A stretch of 5,131 nt of DNA from Cyclobacteriaceae bacterium (GTDB lineage: Bacteria; Bacteroidota; Bacteroidia; Cytophagales; Cyclobacteriaceae), in the NCBI GenBank assembly GCA_019751475.1, contig JAIENH010000248.1:1-5131 (forward strand). Direction: 5' to 3'. Shown in pieces: positions 1 to 5,131 of the stretch. The notes under the pieces are model-generated. The model had not been told where the DNA came from. It saw nothing but the letters and a program-made list of their open reading frames with translations, and did no database searches. Every line of letters begins with the position of its first letter. Position 1 is the stretch's first letter. The position numbers and the translations under genes were made by a program.

Positions 1-247
1 GTCTCTGCTCAGGTGTCTCCGCCCAATACGACTTGGTGATGCCGGCTGAGTCCTTCAGAAATTTTTTGGTGATCAATCGTTTCTCAGCTCCCCCAAAAAC
101 TTCTTGCCAGCGCATACCATCGAAGGTGATGAGGATGATGTTTTCGGTGTTTGACTTGCTTTGAGCATACAAGTTAATTGTCATCATCACAATGACAAGA
201 TTCACAGCAAAACCTTTGCCCAGACTATTCATAAGTTTCTTTTTCAT
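1..247 (-). CDS. Secreted alkaline-phosphatase-superfamily protein, N-terminal fragment (C-terminus beyond left edge)
   Basis: The first 82 codons are visible, starting at the ATG at 247-245, and the frame is still open at position 1. Residues 1-28 form a signal peptide: a Lys-rich start (MKKKLMNS), a hydrophobic core around residues 13-24, and a likely cleavage site LYA|QS, so the product is exported to the periplasm or beyond. Mature residues 36-54 read NIILITFDGMRWQEVFGGA. This is the first beta strand and metal-binding Asp (D43) typical of the alkaline phosphatase/phosphodiesterase superfamily. The following YWAETPEQR (74-82) resembles Bacteroidota members that databases often call 'phosphoglyceromutase' or 'alkaline phosphatase family protein'. 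The nucleophile and the other metal ligands lie outside the window, so phosphatase, phosphodiesterase and sulfatase activity cannot be told apart. Met6 is an alternative start, but Met1 gives the better signal peptide. No Shine-Dalgarno motif is present. It lies downstream of the susCD-like pair, behind a terminator. Superfamily assignment is fairly sure; substrate is unknown. Confidence 0.8.
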   Translation of the reverse strand, partial: MKKKLMNSLGKGFAVNLVIVMMTINLYAQSKSNTENIILITFDGMRWQEVFGGAEKRLITKKFLKDSAGITKSYWAETPEQR

Positions 248-261
248 AAATTATGTTGGAT

Positions 262-306
262 AAAAAAGAAGGCCAACAACCATTGTTAAAAATGGTATTG
301 GCCTTC
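262..306 (-). terminator. Rho-independent terminator after the susCD-like pair
   Basis: Read on the minus strand, a 9-bp perfect stem (GAAGGCCAA at 306-298 with TTGGCCTTC at 276-268) is followed by a small internal mismatch (T297 against 278-277). A second 6-bp stem (ACCATT at 296-291 with AATGGT at 284-279) then closes on a 6-nt loop (290-285). Six T residues (267-262) follow the stem directly. On the plus strand the hairpin is followed only by a weak, delayed T run, so it should work mainly for minus-strand transcripts. It lies 29 bp past the SusD stop codon and ends 14 bp before the phosphatase ATG. It probably ends or attenuates the susCD-like transcript. Confidence 0.85.
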
Positions 307-335
307 ACGTTTTCAACTACTCTTAGTTTAAATAA

Positions 336-1862
336 TCAATTTTTGTCCCACCAAATCGGGGTATTAATATTATCAGCACCTTGCCTATTAACAGCTTCCG
401 TCCTATTGCCACTATTGAGTGACTGTTCGGCTTGTGGGTAAATGTATCTGATTGGAATCAAGTTGTTGTTTAGATTACTTGCACCAGGCTGAAGTGCAGG
501 AATTCCCGTTCTTCTAAAATCAGACCATGCCTCCAGACCGTTGAAGAAAAGCGCAACCCATTTTTGCGTGCCGATTTTTGTGAGTCGCTCCGCTTGGGAA
601 CCCGCATAAGCAACGCTTGTTTGATTAAAATAACTGCTCGGCAAAGTTAAATTGATGCCATACTCTGCTGGCACGATGCTTCTATAATAATCAAAATTTG
701 CATTGATACCATTGGTATAAAAGGTTGCTGCGGATCCTGTTGTCACAAAGTTCCTCTCCCTGGCCTCCGCTAAAATGAATTGCAATTCAGCATACGTCAT
801 GAGAAGTCCGCGCGATGCATTTGCTACGGGAGCTGGTCGGCCTGTGTCATTACAAACTAAACAGGCGAACGTAAGGCCTACACGCGAGACAAACTGAGGG
901 CCGCCATTATAGCTTAATGCTTGCGTATCTTCAAGACCGTTTGGAATACCATCAATTTTTGGACTTCCACTTGCCACAGATCGCTCCGTAGGACGACCAA
1001 AAACCGCTAAGCGTGGGTCATTGATGCTTGTCAAGTAGTCGCTCAAGGTCTTGCTCAATCTATATTCATCAAATGAACCGACCCTAGAAGTGTATAAGGG
1101 CCATTGATTGGGAGCTGATGCCTGATAGACCAGCACAGCATTGTCAGAATTATTTTCAAAAATCGGGGTTGCTGTAGGATTATCCAGTATAGCCTGCATA
1201 TCTGCCCGAACGTCTTTCTTATTAGAGATACGAATCAGGTAGCGAAGCCTGAGTGAGTTAGCAAGCTTTCTCCATCTGATAACAGAGCCGCCATAGATTA
1301 AATCGCCAGCGATTGGCTCTGAACTTGTACCCAAAAGATCATTAGCACGCTTGAGGTCATCAAGTATACCATTGTAGATGCTTTCTTGTGTATCGTACTT
1401 TGGAGTATAATTCGATGAAAGCTTAGCTTTCGTTGCGTCTGTGTACGGAATGTCTCCGTAGGTATCCGTTGCTATTGAAAACATCCATGACTTCAAAATG
1501 AGTGCTACGCCTATATAGTTGTTCTGTACTGGCTTGGCTGTCTCTGCTGAAGTAAGAATATTTTGAACGTTTCTCATGTTTCCAAATACACTGTTCCACA
1601 CACCGGTTCGCTCGCCCCACAAGTAGCGGTCTTCATTCACAAACTGAATCTTTGCGGTATGTTGGGCAACAATGTTACCAATACTCCATGCCTCACTCAC
1701 TTGATCGTTGATGGTGTTTCGAATAACTCCTGATAAAAGTAAGTCAGGTGTTACTGAAGTAGGAACATTGGGATTTGTATTAATTGATTCAAAGTCTTTA
1801 TCGCATCCTGTTACTGATAAAACAAGTAAGAGGATCCATCCATATTTTTTAGTTGCTTTCAT
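336..1862 (-). CDS. SusD/RagB-family nutrient-binding outer-membrane lipoprotein (SusD-like_2 type)
   Basis: This complete 508-residue protein has a length normal for the family. Residues 1-19 are a lipoprotein signal peptide (Lys-rich start, then WILLLVLS) with lipobox VTGC. Cys20 would be lipidated, and the following DKDFE is acidic with a Lys, in line with Bacteroidota surface-export signals. Family hallmarks in order are: FESINTNPNVPTSVTPDLLL (24-43), the N-terminal block of SusD-like_2 proteins; ATDTYGDIPYTDA (131-143); FENNSDNAVLVY (235-246); LMTYAELQFILAEA (354-367), a TPR-type helix; and KWVALFFNGLEAWSDFRRTG (434-453), a strong signature. In the family the protein caps a SusC barrel and binds the ligand at the cell surface; the ligand here is unknown. 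A CLVC motif at residues 334-337 is noteworthy. The ATG at 1862-1860 is chosen because the signal peptide begins there. It follows the SusC stop by 15 bp with only a weak purine stretch (ACGAG) and no true Shine-Dalgarno motif, so co-transcription is very likely. The stop is TGA at 338-336. Confidence 0.95.
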   Translation of the reverse strand: MKATKKYGWILLLVLSVTGCDKDFESINTNPNVPTSVTPDLLLSGVIRNTINDQVSEAWSIGNIVAQHTAKIQFVNEDRYLWGERTGVWNSVFGNMRNVQNILTSAETAKPVQNNYIGVALILKSWMFSIATDTYGDIPYTDATKAKLSSNYTPKYDTQESIYNGILDDLKRANDLLGTSSEPIAGDLIYGGSVIRWRKLANSLRLRYLIRISNKKDVRADMQAILDNPTATPIFENNSDNAVLVYQASAPNQWPLYTSRVGSFDEYRLSKTLSDYLTSINDPRLAVFGRPTERSVASGSPKIDGIPNGLEDTQALSYNGGPQFVSRVGLTFACLVCNDTGRPAPVANASRGLLMTYAELQFILAEARERNFVTTGSAATFYTNGINANFDYYRSIVPAEYGINLTLPSSYFNQTSVAYAGSQAERLTKIGTQKWVALFFNGLEAWSDFRRTGIPALQPGASNLNNNLIPIRYIYPQAEQSLNSGNRTEAVNRQGADNINTPIWWDKN

Positions 1863-1880
1863 AACTCGTAATGGCTATTA
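1863..1880 (-). other. susC-susD junction with tandem in-frame stop codons
   Basis: On the minus strand the SusC frame ends TAA (1880-1878) followed at once by an in-frame TAG (1877-1875). The SusD ATG begins at 1862, leaving a 15-bp gap. No promoter or terminator fits in this gap, so the two genes should share one mRNA. The double stop would limit readthrough into the SusD start region. Confidence 0.8.
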
Positions 1881-4800
1881 AAATTTCAAACCAACATTAA
1901 ATCCATAGCTTCTGGAAGAAGGGATAGACATCCACTCAATACCAGGAAGTGCAGTACCTCCTGTATAAGACATGACCTCCGGATCAATATGAGGCACGTT
2001 TGTCCACAGAGCAAGGTTTCTGCCCACCAATGAAACACTAACGCTTCTGAATGGCAACTTACCAAAGACTTTATCAGGAATTACATAACCAATCTGCATT
2101 TCGCGAAGCTTCACAAATGAAGCATCAAACACCGCACCTTCTGCAATATTTCTTCCACCTGTCCACGCAGTATGCCATTGGCGCGGCAAAATGCGACTGT
2201 CATTTACACGGAAGGAACCATCTGCATTTTGACTTGCACCATTACCAATTACATAGGTGCCATCTGGCGCATTGAGTAAACGCGGATCAGTGCTTACCGA
2301 AGCTTGAGGATAATATCCATTCTCTCTTCCTTGGAGCGTCTCAGTGATGATTCCACCTTCACGACCAACGGTTTGAGTTTCTGAATAAACTTGTCCACCC
2401 TGACGGATGTCAAAAAGGAAACCAAGCTTAATTCCCTTGTAGCTAAAAGTATTCGATATACCGGCTATCCAATCGGGATTGTAGTTTCCAAGCTTAATCC
2501 TTTCAGTTGTAGGAATAGGTCTGCCACCGCCTTGGCCTTGGGCATTCGGGTTTGTATAAACCATCTGACCTACGAATTGACCTGTAGCATCGTAATAAGG
2601 CTTATTAGGGTCTGTATTTTGCACACGGGCAAAGCCGATGCCGTACATATCTCCCATGCGCTCTCCAACCCGTGCCTCAATGCTCACCCTTCTGGTAGCA
2701 AGCACATAATTAGTCAAGCCACTAGATAGTGAAACAACCTGGCTCCGGTTAGCCGAGAAATTGATATCCAAATTCCATTGAAAACCATTTGCAAGTTTTA
2801 CGGGTATGGTGTTCAACATCACTTCGTATCCGTAGTTTTTAATTTCACCCGCATTGATCGATAAACTATTGTAACCGCTTGTGATCGAAAGAGGAATATT
2901 CAAAATTTGATTTCGCGTATTAGTTTGATAGTACGTGAAATCTAAACCAATCCTGTTTCCAAAGAAACGTATGTCGGCTCCTGCTTCAATAGAAGTACTG
3001 ATTTCGGGCTTCAAACTGAAGTTAGCAAGACGGTCCGTTTCACCATACACTTGAGAAGATCCAAACGGATCGCTGGGGTTATACGCTTGCGTAAACGTAA
3101 ATGCGTCCGTATCATTTCCAACTTGGGCAACACTGGCGCGTACCTTTGCAAAGGAAAGGAATTCGGGGGCCTCAAACATATCCGTTACCACTGCACTCAA
3201 AGCTGCTGAAGAATAGAAGTAAGAGTTGTTTTCCGTTCCGATACCAGCGTTCTTAAGTTCTTGAGGCAACGTCAGCGCACTAGACCAGTCATTACGCGCA
3301 GTAAGTTCAAGGAATACCATGTTTTTGTATCCGAGTTGTGTGGAGGCATACAAACTGTTGATCTTCTTCCGTATGTCAGATTGTGAGGTCTGTAGTGGTG
3401 CTCTGAAATTTGTGAGGTTATAGACACCGGGTATGTTTAACTGGGGGGCATTCACTTCCAAAAATTCTGACTTCTGGCTTAATTGGTTACCTCCAACAGA
3501 TGCCATCAGCGTAAATGTTGAGGCAACGATCTCCCGATTAAATGTTAAGAGAAAGTCTGAATTTCGCTCTTCGGTAACAATATTAGCTTCCCTATATTGA
3601 CCGAACGGAAAGCGTTGAGTACTGAAAGCTCTTTTGTATTGCCTTCTCTCGTTGCCATAGTCATTGGCAGTTCTTAATTGAAGACTCAACCAAGGAGTGA
3701 AGTCATATTTTAGTGAGAGGTTGCCGATAATCCTGTCAACCGTTTGCCCGTTCGTGTTTTCATTCATGGTAAAATATGGGTTGTCATGGTAGTTGTAGTT
3801 CCAGCCGAATTGACGTCTACCTACTAAACCTGGCATCCAATAGTTTTGCATTGCCGCCATATCCACCGAGCGCGGCAACCAGGAGTTAAATAGGTACATT
3901 ATATTCTCAGTGCCGTAGCTAATCGAAGGGCGGTTGTCACTTTCACTTTTTATATAACTCACAAAAGCCCTTGCTGAAAATTTCTTTGTAAGATTATATC
4001 CACCACCGAAAGAAACTGTATTTCTTCGAAGGTCTGTGTTTGGCACAATACCGGTTTGATCAAGGCCCGTATAGGACAATCGAAAATCACCATTTTGATT
4101 GCTTCCTACTAGCGCTACGTTGTTGGTAAATGTCTTGCCCGTTTGAAAAAAGGTTTTCACACCGTCCTTATCATTCAGCCAAGGTGTTGGCGTGATAACA
4201 CTTCCGGCAGGAGCATTCAAGTCACCTCCACGAAAGTCAATGGTAACACCATTAAGCGTCCGTGGTGAATTAAACTGAGGGTAAAGCTGACCTGTGAACG
4301 CTGGTCCCCAGCTCTCATCCGTACCATCTGTTAAACCTGCACCTCCTCCATTAACAAAAGCGAAATCACCACCATTGCCGTTACCTTGACCATACACATT
4401 CTGATAAGAAGGCAGACGAAGTGGTGTTTCAAAAGTTGTGTTTGAGTTGATTTCAACCCCTATCCCTTTGGTTCCCTTCCCTGATTTTGTCTTGATCACA
4501 ATCACACCGTTGGCAGCTCGCGAACCGTAAAGTGCGGAGGCTGCCGCGCCCTTAAGCACCGTCATCGATTCAATATCATCGGAGTTAACAAAACTGGCCC
4601 CATTACCAAAGTCGACCTCGAGGTTACTTCTACCTGAGGCGCCAGTGATACCGTTGCTGATGGGCACACCATCGATCACATACAACGGTTGGTTTTTGTT
4701 CAAGTCCAGCGACCTCTCACCGCGAATAGTAACCCTGGCTGAACCACCCACACCTGAGGGGCTACCAATCACCGTGACACCGGCAATTTTTCCGGCCAAT

Positions 4801-5131
4801 TGATTAACTACATTTGTTTCTCTCGCTGTTGTTAAGTTTTCGGCACTCACACTCTGCACGGCATATCCCAAACTCTTCTTGTCTCGTTGAACACCCAACG
4901 CTGTAACAACAATCTCTGATAATTGCTTTGCATCAGTCTTTAATGTTACATCAATGGAAGTTCTGCCTGATAGCGACACTTCTTGTGTGATAAATCCGAC
5001 AAAGGAAAAAACCAACGCCTCGTTTGGAGATGGAACTTCAATTCTGTAGACACCCTCAGAATCGGTGATGGTACCGTTGGTGGTACCTTTTACAAGAATG
5101 TTAACACCCGGCAAAGGAGATTGATCATCTC
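1878..5131 (-). CDS. SusC/RagA-family TonB-dependent outer-membrane transporter, 5' end beyond right edge
   Basis: Numbering starts at the TTG codon 5114-5112, giving 1078 residues to the stop at 1878. Five more in-frame codons (5129-5115) read DDQSP, and the frame is open to the edge. The true start and signal peptide are therefore outside the window. Residues 1-60 (LPGVNILVKGTTNG, then TDSEGVYRI) are the carboxypeptidase-regulatory-like N-terminal extension. LSEIVVTALGVQRDKKSLGY (65-84) is the conserved link into the plug, which covers roughly residues 75-210. The SusC signature PLYVIDGVPI (143-152) and DIESMTVLKGAAASALYGSR (180-199) through GVIVIKTKSG (203-212) follow. The remainder is the beta-barrel, including NYNPDWIAGISNTFSYKG (877-894), FVKLREMQIGYVIP (1000-1013) and GRNLALWTNVPHIDPE (1031-1046). 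It ends SYGFNVGLKF with a terminal Phe, as expected for a barrel assembly signal. It imports a ligand with TonB/ExbBD energy together with the adjacent SusD-like lipoprotein. Length with the missing N-terminus is normal for the family. I see no frameshift or internal stop. Confidence 0.96.
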   Translation of the reverse strand, partial: DDQSPLPGVNILVKGTTNGTITDSEGVYRIEVPSPNEALVFSFVGFITQEVSLSGRTSIDVTLKTDAKQLSEIVVTALGVQRDKKSLGYAVQSVSAENLTTARETNVVNQLAGKIAGVTVIGSPSGVGGSARVTIRGERSLDLNKNQPLYVIDGVPISNGITGASGRSNLEVDFGNGASFVNSDDIESMTVLKGAAASALYGSRAANGVIVIKTKSGKGTKGIGVEINSNTTFETPLRLPSYQNVYGQGNGNGGDFAFVNGGGAGLTDGTDESWGPAFTGQLYPQFNSPRTLNGVTIDFRGGDLNAPAGSVITPTPWLNDKDGVKTFFQTGKTFTNNVALVGSNQNGDFRLSYTGLDQTGIVPNTDLRRNTVSFGGGYNLTKKFSARAFVSYIKSESDNRPSISYGTENIMYLFNSWLPRSVDMAAMQNYWMPGLVGRRQFGWNYNYHDNPYFTMNENTNGQTVDRIIGNLSLKYDFTPWLSLQLRTANDYGNERRQYKRAFSTQRFPFGQYREANIVTEERNSDFLLTFNREIVASTFTLMASVGGNQLSQKSEFLEVNAPQLNIPGVYNLTNFRAPLQTSQSDIRKKINSLYASTQLGYKNMVFLELTARNDWSSALTLPQELKNAGIGTENNSYFYSSAALSAVVTDMFEAPEFLSFAKVRASVAQVGNDTDAFTFTQAYNPSDPFGSSQVYGETDRLANFSLKPEISTSIEAGADIRFFGNRIGLDFTYYQTNTRNQILNIPLSITSGYNSLSINAGEIKNYGYEVMLNTIPVKLANGFQWNLDINFSANRSQVVSLSSGLTNYVLATRRVSIEARVGERMGDMYGIGFARVQNTDPNKPYYDATGQFVGQMVYTNPNAQGQGGGRPIPTTERIKLGNYNPDWIAGISNTFSYKGIKLGFLFDIRQGGQVYSETQTVGREGGIITETLQGRENGYYPQASVSTDPRLLNAPDGTYVIGNGASQNADGSFRVNDSRILPRQWHTAWTGGRNIAEGAVFDASFVKLREMQIGYVIPDKVFGKLPFRSVSVSLVGRNLALWTNVPHIDPEVMSYTGGTALPGIEWMSIPSSRSYGFNVGLKF

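Noticed and set aside
1..247. Specific calls of 'phosphoglyceromutase' or 'sulfatase' for the partial gene
   Set aside because: Only the first metal-binding strand is visible. The export signal argues against glycolytic mutase function, and no sulfatase C/S-x-P-x-R motif is present in the visible part, so only the superfamily is stated.
253..441. Plus-strand open frame of 62 codons
   Set aside because: It runs through the terminator hairpin and the antisense of the SusD C-terminus. The hydrophobic translation comes from antisense composition, and there is no supporting signal.
1423..1620. Minus-strand 65-codon frame inside susD
   Set aside because: It is an alternate frame within a well-conserved SusD region, with no recognisable motif or start signal.
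2051..2275. Plus-strand open frame of 74 codons
   Set aside because: It is antisense to the conserved C-terminal part of SusC. The His/Gln/Leu-rich translation is typical of shadow frames.
2391..2729. Plus-strand open frame of 112 codons
   Set aside because: It lies wholly antisense to the conserved SusC barrel-coding region. Its translation shows no family motif and looks like a shadow of the real frame.
4318..4395. Gly/Asn-rich stretch in SusC (codons about 241-266, including GNGNGG and NGGGAG), which could be read as a low-complexity repeat
   Set aside because: Gly/Asn-rich loops before the conserved WGP segment are common in SusC-family proteins, and the DNA shows no regular repeat unit.

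Overview
The window looks like a chromosomal piece of a member of the Bacteroidota, most likely Cytophagales or a related environmental lineage. The evidence is a SusC/SusD outer-membrane pair, a SusD lipoprotein signal of Bacteroidota type, no Shine-Dalgarno motifs ahead of the starts, and moderate GC content judged by eye. The order-level placement is inference. All genes lie on the minus strand, so the transcript reads from position 5131 towards position 1.

Layout in transcription order: (1) 5131-1878 holds a SusC/RagA-type TonB-dependent transporter whose N-terminus lies beyond the right edge. (2) After 15 bp, 1862-336 holds a complete SusD/RagB-type nutrient-binding lipoprotein, apparently of the SusD-like_2 type. 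(3) 306-262 is a convincing rho-independent terminator on the minus strand. (4) 247-1 holds the first 82 codons of a secreted alkaline-phosphatase-superfamily protein that runs off the left edge. The window is almost fully coding, and the only non-coding stretches are 15 bp and 88 bp.

SusC forms the outer-membrane barrel and SusD is the surface lid. Together they capture a ligand and import it with TonB energy. The phosphatase-like protein next to them is exported and could release or process a phosphorylated ligand, but the terminator between them means co-transcription is not assured. The substrate cannot be read from this sequence.

This is a recognisable family layout, and I found no clear evidence of an undescribed system. 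The points worth a second look are the terminator placed directly against the phosphatase start codon, the pairing of SusCD with a phosphatase-superfamily enzyme, a CxxC motif in the SusD protein, and the fact that the TTG 'start' of SusC is an artefact of the window edge.
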